Positions 15,650 to 24,284 of a DNA stretch of 33,149 nucleotides are shown one piece after another. The translations under genes were made by a program, and so were the position numbers. The number at the start of each line of letters is the position of its first letter. Positions within the stretch are counted from its first letter, which is position 1. Source of the stretch: Nostoc sp. CHAB 5834 (GTDB taxonomy: Bacteria; Cyanobacteriota; Cyanobacteriia; Cyanobacteriales; Nostocaceae); contig JAIVFU010000073.1 of NCBI GenBank assembly GCA_020829485.1, positions 1-33,149 on the forward strand, in the 5' to 3' direction. Below the pieces are notes generated by a model. The model made no database searches. It had not been told where the DNA came from and saw only the letters and a list, made by a program, of their open reading frames with translations.

Positions 15650-15813
15650 AGAGGTTGTTTGAAAAGTGTTTCGCTGTGACTTTAGGCACTTTTAGATCCC
15701 CCCTAACCCCCCTTAAAAAGGGGGGAACCGGAATCAAAGTCCCCCTTTTTAAGGGGGACTTAGGGGGATCTAAAACTTTTGATACCGCCAATAGAACTTT
15801 TCAAACATCCTCT
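15650..15813. mobile_element. MITE with AGAGGTTGTTTGAAAAG termini, copy 2 (intact)
   Basis: 164 bp with imperfect inverted ends AGAGGTTGTTTGAAAAG and CTTTTCAAACATCCTCT. Inner part GATCCCCCCTAACCCC and AAAGTCCCCCTTTTTAAGGG folds into a second hairpin. It is the empty-site version of the element at 9455-9836. It lies between the attC site and hsp70. Two frames drawn across it (15474-15791 minus, 15655-15897 plus) are products of the repeat, not genes. Confidence 0.8.
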
Positions 15814-15979
15814 AAGAATTATGAATTATTTGGTCAATATCTTGTAACCTTAAATCTAGTGTTGAAGCTGTCAGGCTTCAAAATACAATATTTGTAATTA
15901 CCCAAGGTCATCCCTGCAATCACCTACGGTGGGAGCTTGCGCGATCGCACCTGGGGCAAATAACTAATAATTTGGAATT

Positions 15980-17737
15980 ATGAAAGCAGTTGGTATTGAC
16001 TTAGGCACAACAAATTCCGAAGTGGCGATCGTCGAAAACGGACAAGTGCGGGTATTACCAGGAGAAGATGGCGACCTGATTTTACCTTCCTGTGTGGGAT
16101 TTAGCGATACAGGTAAACTGCTAGTGGGACGCGAAGCACTCCGTCAGTATGCAGCAGCACCTGAACGCACTGTGAAGTCAATTAAGCGCTGGATGGGAAC
16201 TGACCACAAAACAACTTTAGGAGATAAAGAATACTTACCTCATGAAGTTTCCGCTATTATTCTCCGCGCTCTGAAACAACGGGCTGAAAATGCTTTAGGA
16301 GAAACAATTACCCAAGCAGTGATTACGGTTCCAGCCTACTTTACGGACGCTCAACGGCAGGCAACTAAAACTGCTGGCGAGATAGCTGGTTTGGAGGTAC
16401 TGCAAATTATCAACGAACCAACGGCGGCGGCTTTAGCTTATGATTTACGCTCCGAAGAGACAGAACGAGTTGTAGTTTATGACTTGGGAGGTGGTACTTT
16501 TGACGTGTCGGTAGTTGAAATTACAGGCGAAGTAACAGAAGTACTAGCTAGTCATGGTAATAATCGCTTGGGTGGAGACGATTTCGACAGACTTTTACAA
16601 CTGTATCTGGCGGATTTATTCCGCAAACAGCATGGTGTCGATGTGCCAGATGATGCGGCTACCCAGGCGCGTCTTCTGAGAGCAGGAGAGCAGTTAAAAA
16701 TTGACCTGAGTTCCCATGCTTTTGCCACAGTCCGGGAAGCCTTTTTAGGTAGTAAAGGCAAGACTGCACTACATCTGGAGACAGAAGTAGCACGAGCAGA
16801 TTTTGAAAAATTGATTCGCCCACTCTTGGCAGAAACCCTAGAGGCAATTGACCGCGCACTAACAGATGCCAGTCTGGAACCTAATGAAATTGACCGGATT
16901 ATTTTAGTTGGTGGTTCTACACGCATTCCTCTAGTACAACAAATGATCCAAGAGCATCTGGGACAAAACCCCACCGATGGCATTCAACCAGACCTTTGTG
17001 TGGCGTTAGGAGCAGCTTTACAAGCTGGGGTGCTGGTAGGTGAATCCGTGGACGCCATTCTTGTAGATGTGATTCCTCATTCTCTGGGCATTGCTGCGGC
17101 TGTGCCTACACCAATGGGTATTATGCCAGGTTACTTCAGTGTGATTATTCCCCGCAACAGCGTTGTTCCTATTTCTCGCTCCCAAGTTTATTCCACCGTG
17201 TTTGATGAACAAGAAGTGGTAGAAATTGAAGTTTTTCAGGGAGAAAATACGGTTGCTGAAGAAAATGTTCCTCTAGGTTCCTTTAGAGTGGAGAACTTAC
17301 CACCCAAACCAGCAGGAGGTATTGAAGTCGAGGTTCACTTTGACTTTGACCTAAATGGCATTCTCACTGTCACCACTACTGAGAAAGGCAAAGGACAACA
17401 AGGAACGCTAGTAGTAAATAATGCAGGTATCCAGAAACTTTCTAGCCATGAATTGAAGCAAGCAAGGGCAGATTTAGATGCATTGTTTGACAGTGATGAA
17501 ACAATTGAAATCTCCGCAGAAGATTCAATCGAGTCTGTAGAAATCGCTCCAGAATTGGCAGCACTTTTAGACCGGGCGGGGCAAGCACTTCTTACGGTAG
17601 ACTCTGAACAAGCTCTTGAATTACAAGACTTATTAGAACAGATTGAAAGTGCGATCGCTAACAATAGTCCAGAACTACCCCAGTTAGAAGAAGAACTCTC
17701 AGATTTTCTTTACTACGCAATTTCCAATGAGTCATAG
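15980..17737 (+). CDS. DnaK-like Hsp70 chaperone (short C-terminus)
   Basis: A 585-residue Hsp70. The ATPase domain (1-355) holds all nucleotide motifs: phosphate 1 GIDLGTTNSEVAIV (5-18), the VPAYFTDAQRQAT helix, connect 1 INEPTAAALAYD (144-155), phosphate 2 VVYDLGGGTFDVSVVEI (165-181) and the adenosine motif ILVGGSTRIPLVQQ (308-321). The linker-like ILVDVIPHSLG (360-370) is followed by a beta-sandwich substrate domain (to about 485). The last 100 residues are an acidic helical tail shorter than the DnaK lid and without the EEVD-like or GGxP-rich end. So it is active in sequence but specialised, an HscA-like or divergent DnaK form. The GrpE-like and J-like genes upstream are its likely partners. 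It starts 10 bp after TTTGGAATT-type sequence. Confidence 0.9.
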   Translation: MKAVGIDLGTTNSEVAIVENGQVRVLPGEDGDLILPSCVGFSDTGKLLVGREALRQYAAAPERTVKSIKRWMGTDHKTTLGDKEYLPHEVSAIILRALKQRAENALGETITQAVITVPAYFTDAQRQATKTAGEIAGLEVLQIINEPTAAALAYDLRSEETERVVVYDLGGGTFDVSVVEITGEVTEVLASHGNNRLGGDDFDRLLQLYLADLFRKQHGVDVPDDAATQARLLRAGEQLKIDLSSHAFATVREAFLGSKGKTALHLETEVARADFEKLIRPLLAETLEAIDRALTDASLEPNEIDRIILVGGSTRIPLVQQMIQEHLGQNPTDGIQPDLCVALGAALQAGVLVGESVDAILVDVIPHSLGIAAAVPTPMGIMPGYFSVIIPRNSVVPISRSQVYSTVFDEQEVVEIEVFQGENTVAEENVPLGSFRVENLPPKPAGGIEVEVHFDFDLNGILTVTTTEKGKGQQGTLVVNNAGIQKLSSHELKQARADLDALFDSDETIEISAEDSIESVEIAPELAALLDRAGQALLTVDSEQALELQDLLEQIESAIANNSPELPQLEEELSDFLYYAISNES

Positions 17738-17746
17738 TGATAAGTC

Positions 17747-18220
17747 ATGAAATGTCCTGTCTGTGGTGCAGTTTATCGTCCAACAAAGGGGAGCAGAGTC
17801 GGGATTGAGCAGCACAATAATGATTACAAGGAAGAAACTGCTACCATATCTGCCTCATCTTCTTCATCTCCCTTACTCAGCACTGCTTCTTCCTCCCCAA
17901 CTTGCAGACGCTGCAAAGTAGACTTGTCTGACTTGTTCCGTCTGCACGACCAAGCCATCTGGTATCACAGACAAGCACTGCATTTATTGTCAAAAGGGCG
18001 TTATCCAGAAGCAGCAGTGCACAACAATCAAGCTCTAGCTTTGTATTACAGCAATGCAGACTTCCATGCCTTGGCTGGGAAATTATCGGCATTGCAAGGA
18101 GAATGGAGAGAAGCGATCGCATCTTGGCAACAAGCACTCAAGTTTGACCCACAAAATGCCATTGCTTCTGATTCTCTACAAATGATCAAGCTTATGGCAA
18201 CTCTCACCGCTTCCGGTTAG
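17747..18220 (+). CDS. Zinc-ribbon TPR protein
   Basis: A 157-residue protein starting 9 bp after the hsp70 stop, so almost certainly cotranscribed. Two CxxC knuckles, C3-PV-C6 and C53-RR-C56, could bind one zinc ion; between them lies a Ser-rich linker. Residues 68-145 form two TPR-like units (HRQALHLLSKGRYPEAAVHN and ALQGEWREAIASWQQALKFDPQN). Likely an accessory or client-binding part of the chaperone module; this is inferred from gene order. The stop codon TAG lies in the loop of a perfect 13-bp inverted repeat. Confidence 0.8.
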   Translation: MKCPVCGAVYRPTKGSRVGIEQHNNDYKEETATISASSSSSPLLSTASSSPTCRRCKVDLSDLFRLHDQAIWYHRQALHLLSKGRYPEAAVHNNQALALYYSNADFHALAGKLSALQGEWREAIASWQQALKFDPQNAIASDSLQMIKLMATLTASG

Positions 18221-18231
18221 CGGTGAGAGTT
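18199..18231 (+). terminator. Hairpin overlapping the end of the zinc-ribbon TPR gene
   Basis: AACTCTCACCGCT (18199-18211) and AGCGGTGAGAGTT (18219-18231) form a perfect 13-bp stem with a 7-base loop. The stop codon of the gene is inside the loop and right stem. A U-run does not follow directly (GTCACAAAAAA), so it may act as an mRNA-stabilising stem or a non-canonical stop. Confidence 0.55.
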
Positions 18232-18242
18232 GTCACAAAAAA

Positions 18243-18265
18243 GCCCTCAGAGATTTTATGAGGGC
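18243..18265 (-). terminator. Rho-independent terminator for the minus strand (folB side)
   Basis: On the minus strand, GCCCTC, an 11-base loop and GAGGGC are followed directly by TTTTTT, the typical stem plus U-run. It is placed to end transcripts coming leftward from folB and lies back-to-back with the hairpin at 18199-18231. Confidence 0.65.
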
Positions 18266-18487
18266 ATACATTTATATCTATGTGGCATTCAACCGAGATA
18301 GCTGCATATTCGGAAATTAAGATTCATAACGATTGTTCTGCAAAGCGTTTGGTAATTTACTATTTATTTGTACTTAACACCATTATAGGCAATAAAAATC
18401 AAGCCAAAATAAAGCCAAAGTGAATTGATTTTTTATTGTTTGTGAGAAATTTGCGGTAAACTCCCTCTTTTTGCTAGCTTATAAATC

Positions 18488-18569
18488 AGGACTTACGCAC
18501 AAGGAACGGAAAATCGAACCACAGAGGACACGGAGAAATAAGAGTTTGAGAGGTTTTTGCGTAAGTCCT
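18488..18569. mobile_element. 82-bp inverted-repeat element, AGGACTTACGCA termini
   Basis: AGGACTTACGCA (18488-18499) is perfectly inverted at 18558-18569. The inside contains ACCACAGAGGACACGGAG, a dispersed repeat type also seen at about 6940 in the other cluster. Ends of this type are widespread in cyanobacterial insertion sequences and derivatives. No coding capacity. Confidence 0.65.
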
Positions 18570-18601
18570 ATAGATATTGAGAAAAGAACACCTTTTGTGC
18601 T

Positions 18602-18970
18602 TTAGAGATTGGACTTACTTTTAGTCAGTTCAATGCTAATTTTGCCACCAAAGTCTGGAATAGGTGCGGCAGGTTTGCTCAGAATGACTTGGACTTTTGT
18701 TACACGATCGCACTCTTGGAGAATAGAATCTGCGATGGTTGCTACCAATTTCTCCACCAAAGCAAACTTAGACGTTTTGACTAGATGTTGTATCAAGCTA
18801 ATGACGCTGCGATAATCTAAAGTGTCTTCGATCGCGTCAGTCTTGGCCGCTGTGGAGATATCCAACCATAACCTCACATCCACCTCAAACCATTGTCCTA
18901 GCACCTGTTCTTCTGGTAGATACCCAGTGTAGCCATAGCAGCGAATTCCCGTTAAATGAATGCAGTCCAT
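18602..18970 (-). CDS. folB: Dihydroneopterin aldolase
   Basis: A 122-residue FolB. It cleaves 7,8-dihydroneopterin to hydroxymethyl-dihydropterin and glycolaldehyde in folate synthesis, in the cytoplasm. Family landmarks seen: the opening MDCIHLTGIRCYGYTGYLPEE, TLDYRSVISLI with the substrate-binding tyrosine, VEKLVATIAD with the conserved glutamate, and SKPAAPIPDFGG with the catalytic lysine. Full length. It diverges from menD with about 167 bp between start codons, so both promoters must lie there. A terminator-like hairpin lies downstream at 18243-18265. Confidence 0.93.
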   Translation of the reverse strand: MDCIHLTGIRCYGYTGYLPEEQVLGQWFEVDVRLWLDISTAAKTDAIEDTLDYRSVISLIQHLVKTSKFALVEKLVATIADSILQECDRVTKVQVILSKPAAPIPDFGGKISIELTKSKSNL

Positions 18971-19137
18971 AAATGTTTGAGAGCAAATTGTGCATTTTGT
19001 AGAAACTGGAGCAAGTTTGCTTGGAGATTTTCTTTCCCAGAAACTCGCGTCGCGGTGATGGAACCCAACACCGCATTGATGGATTTTAAATTGAATTTCC
19101 CTAGATAAAATCTAAAATTTAAGATTGTTTTATAGCT

Positions 19138-20892
19138 ATGTTTGATTTAATGCCGATCGCCTATAAAAATGTTAATCAACTTTGGGCTTATATTTTAACA
19201 GAGACGCTAAAGCGGTTGGGATTGACTTGTGCTATTATTTGTCCGGGATCGCGCTCTACACCCTTAGCGATCGCCTTTGCTCAACAAGCACCTGAAATTG
19301 AAGCGATTTCCATTCTCGATGAACGTTCCGCCGCCTTTTTCGCCTTGGGACAAGCTAAAGCAACCGGTCGCCCTGTAGTACTAGTTTGCACCTCTGGTAC
19401 AGCAGGAGCAAATTTTTATTCAGCAGTCATTGAAGCCTCATATAGTCGCGTCCCACTGTTGATATTAACCACCGATAGACCCCCAGAATTGCGAGATTGT
19501 CACTCTGGGCAAACTGTAGATCAATTGAGATTATATGGAAACTACCCAAATTGGCAAACAGAGTTAGCCTTACCCTCCTCTGATCTGGGAATGCTAGCTT
19601 ATCTGCGACAAACGGTAATTCATAGCTGGGAAAGGGCGCAAACTCCTACAAAGGGGCCAGTACATTTGAATATTCCCTTTCGCGATCCTTTAGCGCCTCT
19701 TCCTGATGGAACTGACTTGAGTTATTTGCGATCGCAGTTGGAATCAGAAGACTTCTTTGCAGGAATAGCAAACCCATCCCCCATTCCCCATTTCCCATTT
19801 CCCATTCCCCAACAATGGAGAGAATGCGATCGCGGCATTATTATCGCAGGTGTTGCTCAACCGTCACAACCACAGGAATATTGTAAGGCGATCGCGCAAC
19901 TTTCCCAAACTCTCAAATGGCCTGTGCTAGCTGAGGGACTTTCCCCAGTCAGAAATTATGCCGAACTCAATCCTTATTTAATTTCCACTTATGATCTGAT
20001 TTTACGAAATCAGCAACTAGCAAAGCAGTTAGCGCCCGAAATGGTGATTCAGGTGGGTGAAATGCCTACAAGTAAAGAACTGCGTAGCTGGATAGATGCA
20101 ACCCAACCGCGACGCTGGGTAATTGATCCTAGTGACCAAAACCTCGATCCTTTGCACGGGAGAACGACGCATTTAAGGATATCTGTTGAAGATATAAAGG
20201 TAGAGGAGAAAAATTTATCTTTCTCCTCAGACTATTTGCAGCAATGGTGTGATGCGGAAGCTAAAGTCAGGTTAGTTGTTGATCAGACGATGGGGAAAAT
20301 AGATGAAATTATTGAGAGTAAAGCAGCCTGGTTAATTTCTCAGATTTTACCGCCAGGAACGCCTCTTTTTATTGCCAATAGTATGCCTGTGCGTGATGTG
20401 GAATATTTCTGGAAACCGAATAATTTAGGAGTGCGATCGCACTTTAACCGGGGTGCAAATGGCATAGATGGCACATTATCCACAGCTTTAGGAATTGCCC
20501 ATCGCCAGCAAAGTAGTGTGATGTTGACGGGAGATTTAGCACTGTTGCATGACACAAATGGTTTTTTAATCCGCAATAAATTTGTTGGACATTTGACGAT
20601 TGTGTTAATCAATAATAATGGCGGTGGTATCTTTGAAATGTTACCCATTGCCAAATTTAACCCACCATTTGAAGAGTTTTTTGGCACTCCCCAGGATATT
20701 GATTTTGCTCAGTTATGCGCCACTTACAATGTGCAGCATGAATTAATTACTTCTTGGGAACAGTTGCAGCAAAGATTAAACCCACTTCCAACTATAGAAA
20801 TTAGAGTTTTGGAGTTGCGGACAAATCGTAAAGCCGATGCAAAGTGGCGACAAGATAATTTAAGGAAGTTTGCCGCAGATATTACGATTTAA
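19138..20892 (+). CDS. menD: SEPHCHC synthase (menaquinone/phylloquinone pathway)
   Basis: A 584-residue ThDP enzyme that joins isochorismate and 2-oxoglutarate to form SEPHCHC, the first committed naphthoquinone step; in cyanobacteria this leads to phylloquinone for photosystem I. Landmarks: IICPGSRSTPLAIAF (about 33-47), LDERSAAFFALGQAKATGRP, CTSGTAGANF, the DRPPELRDCHSGQTVDQ block, and the ThDP/Mg motif GDLALLHDTNG...INNNGGGIF near 465-500. An insert around 219-230 (SPIPHFPFPIPQ) is encoded by four 7-bp tandem repeats (19780-19807). The exact start is uncertain; an ATG at 19150 is equally possible. Its partner menB lies about 2.4 kb downstream. Confidence 0.95.
   Translation: MFDLMPIAYKNVNQLWAYILTETLKRLGLTCAIICPGSRSTPLAIAFAQQAPEIEAISILDERSAAFFALGQAKATGRPVVLVCTSGTAGANFYSAVIEASYSRVPLLILTTDRPPELRDCHSGQTVDQLRLYGNYPNWQTELALPSSDLGMLAYLRQTVIHSWERAQTPTKGPVHLNIPFRDPLAPLPDGTDLSYLRSQLESEDFFAGIANPSPIPHFPFPIPQQWRECDRGIIIAGVAQPSQPQEYCKAIAQLSQTLKWPVLAEGLSPVRNYAELNPYLISTYDLILRNQQLAKQLAPEMVIQVGEMPTSKELRSWIDATQPRRWVIDPSDQNLDPLHGRTTHLRISVEDIKVEEKNLSFSSDYLQQWCDAEAKVRLVVDQTMGKIDEIIESKAAWLISQILPPGTPLFIANSMPVRDVEYFWKPNNLGVRSHFNRGANGIDGTLSTALGIAHRQQSSVMLTGDLALLHDTNGFLIRNKFVGHLTIVLINNNGGGIFEMLPIAKFNPPFEEFFGTPQDIDFAQLCATYNVQHELITSWEQLQQRLNPLPTIEIRVLELRTNRKADAKWRQDNLRKFAADITI
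19780..19807 (+). repeat. Heptamer tandem repeat (CCCATTY)x4 inside menD
   Basis: CCCATTC, CCCATTT, CCCATTT, CCCATTC in a row. It codes for the Pro/Phe/Ile-rich SPIPHFPFPIPQ stretch in menD. Runs of the same kind lie in non-coding DNA elsewhere in the window and are the STRR type known from heterocystous cyanobacteria. The reading frame is kept, so the enzyme appears to tolerate the insert. Confidence 0.75.
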
Positions 20893-21122
20893 CTATTCCG
20901 TTAAGTGCTTTGGAATTGGGGGATGAAATCTGCTAATTAAATGAAATACTTGTGGAATGAAAGTTAAAACTTATCTACCATAAGTGTTTAACTTGCTAAT
21001 AATGATAATAAATCTGGCTCAGTTATAGCTTCAACACATGCCTTAGCTTAAATTTGCTAAATATTTATTATTAGTCTATGTAGTACATTAAAATAGTGCG
21101 CGTTCACAGGATTATTTTAAAT

Positions 21123-21935
21123 ATGACAAATGAACTTCATCTTTATTTTGATGACTCTGGTAGCCGTAATCCAGATTCAGAAGCCATACCGCGCCGTGAT
21201 GGTATTGATTGCTTTGCTTTGGGTGGAATTTTAGTGCAGGAAGAGAATATAGAAAATATTATAATAACGCATCGAGAATTCTGTGATAAATGGAATGTTA
21301 CTGAACCATTGCATTCTACTAAAATTCGTTCTCGACAGAAAGCTTTTGCTTGGTTAGGTAAGGAAGAGAATAAACAGAAATCTCAGGATTTTTTAAGCGA
21401 ATTAGAAATGCTGATGCTCGATTTACCGTTTACTATTATTGCATGTGCTATCCACCGACCAGGTTACAATGCTCGTTATAAAAACAAGTATAATAACGAT
21501 ATTTGGATGATGTGTAAAACTGCCTTCACTATTTTAGCTGAACGTTCAGTAAAATATGCGATTTACAAAGAACGCAAGCTACGCATTTTTTTTGAGGAAA
21601 GTGGTAAAGATGCGGATAGAGCAATTTTACAATATGCGAAAGAACTTAAAACTCAAGGAATGTATTTTGACCCACATAGTTCAGCAGCTTATATGGGACT
21701 AACAGCAGAGAAATTTAAAATAAATTGGTTAGGAGAACCACAGCGTAAAACTAAAAAATCACCAATGATACAGCTTGCTGATCTAGTGTTGTATCCAATA
21801 ATAAAGGGACGTTATGACCCAAGCTACCGAACTTATGAGTCCCTTAAAAGTAAATTAAAACTTGTTGATTGCGTTCTAGACCCGGACAAAATACCTGAGA
21901 TGGGTATCAAATATAGCTGTTTTGACAACATATAA
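21123..21935 (+). CDS. DUF3800 domain protein
   Basis: A 270-residue protein of the DUF3800 family, starting at the ATG at 21123 (MTNELHLYFDDSGSRN); an earlier ATG at 21096 would add nine residues not typical of the family. LYFDDSG carries the conserved aspartates near the N-terminus; FALGGILV follows, and QLADLVLYPI near the C-terminus matches the family's second acidic motif. The fold is thought to resemble RNase H-like nucleases, and genes of this family are often in mobile or defence settings. The biological role is not known. It stands alone with a good terminator right after the stop. Confidence 0.8.
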   Translation: MTNELHLYFDDSGSRNPDSEAIPRRDGIDCFALGGILVQEENIENIIITHREFCDKWNVTEPLHSTKIRSRQKAFAWLGKEENKQKSQDFLSELEMLMLDLPFTIIACAIHRPGYNARYKNKYNNDIWMMCKTAFTILAERSVKYAIYKERKLRIFFEESGKDADRAILQYAKELKTQGMYFDPHSSAAYMGLTAEKFKINWLGEPQRKTKKSPMIQLADLVLYPIIKGRYDPSYRTYESLKSKLKLVDCVLDPDKIPEMGIKYSCFDNI

Positions 21936-21939
21936 AACT

Positions 21940-21969
21940 AAAGACTCGGATAAATTCCGAGCCTTTAAA
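21940..21969 (+). terminator. Terminator after the DUF3800 gene
   Basis: AAAG-A-CTCGGA-TAAAT-TCCGAG-C-CTTTAAAATTT: a short stem with a T-rich right side, starting five bases after the stop codon. It could work in both directions. Confidence 0.65.
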
Positions 21970-22334
21970 ATTTCGGCTTTCATACGAAAACCCCGGGGCG
22001 TTGCCCAATAAATAAATCATAAGGCCATTTAAAATTAAGTGCAAGCTAAAATAGCCTTGTTTATTAAACTTTAAATTTTACTTCAGCGTCTCTGTGTAAA
22101 ATTTCCCCTTTTAATTGACCTTGTACCCATCCTTCCAGCCAGCGATCGCAATCTCAATTAAAACAACCTTCTTAAGCAATTTAACTGAATAGTCGTTTTA
22201 AGAGTGGGAGGAGAGCGATCGCACTGTTTCTTCCACCGCTTCTGATATACTTGCGCGTCTACAAATACTTCTTCACTACGAGAAACTTTATTTGTATTTT
22301 ACGGAGTGCGATCGCCTTGTCCTCTGGGTGAAAC
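21970..22334. other. Intergenic stretch with HIP1 sites, no gene
   Basis: Between two genes ending toward each other. Several GCGATCGC octamers are present (about 22142, 22215, 22308). A 69-codon plus-strand frame at 22292-22501 overlaps the 3' end of the nuclease gene on the other strand and has no sign of being real. Confidence 0.45.
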
Positions 22335-23183
22335 TTACCCGCTTACTTCACCTTGTAACCACCCTGACAAATCCTCAAGAGAAGAGAAATCAAACATTGC
22401 ATCACCTAAAGCTTCCAACTGTTCCAACGATAACCCTTGAATCTGAGACAGAAGCGTATCAGGAATATTACCCACACGCCGATTTAATAGTCGTAAAATA
22501 ATCGTTCTTTCTCCTTCAACCTTTCCTTCCTCTCGTCCTTCTTCCTTCGCTTCCAAAATAGCCCGTGGTTCTTCCAAATTCAGTCCCAACATCGTTGCAA
22601 TCTCCTCTCGACTAAGCTTAGAAAACTTGTAGACAATAATCGTCGTCACTAAATCAATTATCGCTTGTTCCGATTGTTGCCGTGCTTGCTCCAACAAAAA
22701 CCGCGCCCCTTCAACTGCTTCAGTTTCAGAAGTAACATTTGTCAGCAACATCAAACCCAATCCCAAAGGTTGTTCTCGCAAATCCCCCAACTCATCCAGA
22801 TAAACCCGCCTGACTTGACCACTTTCTAATAAAGCGCGGTGAATCGTTGAGTTAGAAGGTTCCAAGCTACGAGAAGCAAAAATTATGACTCCAAACCAGT
22901 CATCGTAACGAATAGAGTTGCGGTAGAGAAACAAAAACAATTCGCTAAAGAAGCGGTGATATAAGTCTTCATCCTTCTGAAACTGGACTTCCGCAAAGAA
23001 GACGGTTTTGGAAACTGCATTAGCGGGAGGTAAAAATACTCCATCAATCCGAAATGCGGTTTCTTTCACCTCAACCGATTCAAACTGGTAGTTTTGGGCT
23101 TCTGGGGGTGGTTCATCTACTAATTCAAACAGCAAACCTGGAAATTGCTTAAATAATTTGTAGAAGATAGTGTCACGTCGCAT
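22335..23183 (-). CDS. DUF2887 (Rpn/PD-(D/E)xK-type) nuclease-like protein
   Basis: A 282-residue member of a family very common in Nostoc genomes. It begins MRRDTIFYKLFKQFPGLLFE, the family's signature. FRIDGVFLPP (Asp47) and FFAEVQFQKDE (E65-x-Q67) form the PD-(D/E)xK catalytic pattern, followed by LYHRFFSELFLFLY. A Glu/Arg-rich helix (EAKEEGREEGKVEGER, about 213-228) leads into a C-terminal DUF4351-like part (LRLLNRRVGNIPDTLLSQIQ...). Related Rpn proteins are DNA endonucleases linked with recombination, and these genes multiply like mobile elements. Full-length by appearance, no frameshift. The host function is unknown. Confidence 0.85.
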   Translation of the reverse strand: MRRDTIFYKLFKQFPGLLFELVDEPPPEAQNYQFESVEVKETAFRIDGVFLPPANAVSKTVFFAEVQFQKDEDLYHRFFSELFLFLYRNSIRYDDWFGVIIFASRSLEPSNSTIHRALLESGQVRRVYLDELGDLREQPLGLGLMLLTNVTSETEAVEGARFLLEQARQQSEQAIIDLVTTIIVYKFSKLSREEIATMLGLNLEEPRAILEAKEEGREEGKVEGERTIILRLLNRRVGNIPDTLLSQIQGLSLEQLEALGDAMFDFSSLEDLSGWLQGEVSG

Positions 23184-23242
23184 TTTTATTCCTCAACACC
23201 CAGACAATTACCAGATTGTAAAGGCTTGAGACAGCAATTTTA

Positions 23243-23271
23243 GCGTAGGCGTAGCCCACCGCAGGTATCGC
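23243..23271 (+). repeat. 29-bp dispersed repeat upstream of menB
   Basis: Starts GCGTAGGCGTAGCCC and ends GGTATCGC, and nearly matches the repeat in the beta-lactamase pseudogene (463-491). It lies 52 bp upstream of the menB start, in the probable leader or promoter region. Confidence 0.75.
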
Positions 23272-23323
23272 ATGTCCCTACGTCCGCGATAAAATTCTTG
23301 AAGCAACAGCGCACTCCATACCA

Positions 23324-24157
23324 ATGCAAATTAACTGGCAAACTGCCAAATCCTACGAAGATATTCTGTATCAAAAAACTGATGGCATTGCGAAAATCAC
23401 CATCAATCGTCCTCATAAACGCAATGCTTTCCGTCCTGAAACAGTCTTTGAACTGTATGACGCTTTCTCTAATGCTCGTGAAGATACCACTATTGGTGTC
23501 GTCCTATTTACTGGCTATGGGCCACATACTGATGGCAAATATGCCTTCTGTTCTGGTGGCGATCAAAGCGTGCGGGGACATGCGGGTTATGTGGACGATA
23601 CTGGCATCCCCCGCTTGAATGTCTTAGACTTACAACGCCTGATTCGTTCCATGCCGAAAGTGGTGATTGCTTTAGTAGCTGGATATGCGATCGGTGGTGG
23701 ACATGTCTTACACTTGATTTGCGACCTTACCATTGCCGCCGATAACGCTATTTTTGGACAGACTGGCCCGAAAGTCGGCAGTTTCGACGGTGGTTTTGGA
23801 GCTAGCTATCTCGCCCGCGTTGTCGGACAAAAAAAAGCTAGAGAAATTTGGTTTCTCTGCCGCCAATATGATGCACAACAAGCGCTAGAAATGGGCTTAA
23901 TTAATTGTGTTGTCCCAGTGGAACAACTAGAAGCGGAAGGTATTCAATGGGCACAGGAGATTTTAGAAAAAAGTCCGATCGCAATTCGCTGTCTCAAAGC
24001 CGCCTTCAACGCTGATTGTGACGGACAAGCTGGTTTACAAGAACTTGCTGGCAACGCCACCCTACTTTATTACATGACAGAAGAAGGATCTGAGGGCAAA
24101 CAAGCCTTTCTCGAAAAGCGTCCACCAGATTTTCGCTCTTTTCCTTGGTTGCCTTAG
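23324..24157 (+). CDS. menB: 1,4-dihydroxy-2-naphthoyl-CoA synthase
   Basis: A 277-residue crotonase-fold enzyme that closes the ring of o-succinylbenzoyl-CoA, a step toward phylloquinone. Landmarks: [29 protein letters not shown] (CoA and oxyanion hole), [20 protein letters not shown], and [15 protein letters not shown]. The QTG glycine is the bicarbonate-dependent (type I) form; type II enzymes have Asp there. The end, [13 protein letters not shown], is family-specific. Full length. menD is about 2.4 kb upstream on the same strand but separated by two unrelated genes. A strong terminator follows the stop. Confidence 0.95.
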   Translation: MQINWQTAKSYEDILYQKTDGIAKITINRPHKRNAFRPETVFELYDAFSNAREDTTIGVVLFTGYGPHTDGKYAFCSGGDQSVRGHAGYVDDTGIPRLNVLDLQRLIRSMPKVVIALVAGYAIGGGHVLHLICDLTIAADNAIFGQTGPKVGSFDGGFGASYLARVVGQKKAREIWFLCRQYDAQQALEMGLINCVVPVEQLEAEGIQWAQEILEKSPIAIRCLKAAFNADCDGQAGLQELAGNATLLYYMTEEGSEGKQAFLEKRPPDFRSFPWLP

Positions 24158-24162
24158 AATTG

Positions 24163-24197
24163 CAAAAATCGCACTCTTTAATGAGATGCGATTTTTG
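24163..24197 (+). terminator. Terminator between menB and the convergent gene
   Basis: CAAAAATCGCA (24163-24173) and TGCGATTTTTG (24187-24197) form a perfect 11-bp stem with the T-run as part of the right arm. Symmetry suggests use in both directions. Confidence 0.7.
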
Positions 24198-24284
24198 TAG
24201 ATATCAACTTTTACAGCACTAAAAATCTTAAAAACAAATCTTATTTTAAGCAGACTATAAACTCAGTCCAGTAATAATGGATGA

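Noticed and set aside
15474..15897. Two overlapping frames on opposite strands downstream of the cassette gene
   Set aside because: Both run through the inverted-repeat element at 15650-15813 and take most of their length from the palindrome.
16552..16983. 143-codon minus-strand frame inside hsp70
   Set aside because: Fully within the coding sequence of the Hsp70 ATPase domain, Ser/Arg-rich as expected for an antisense shadow.
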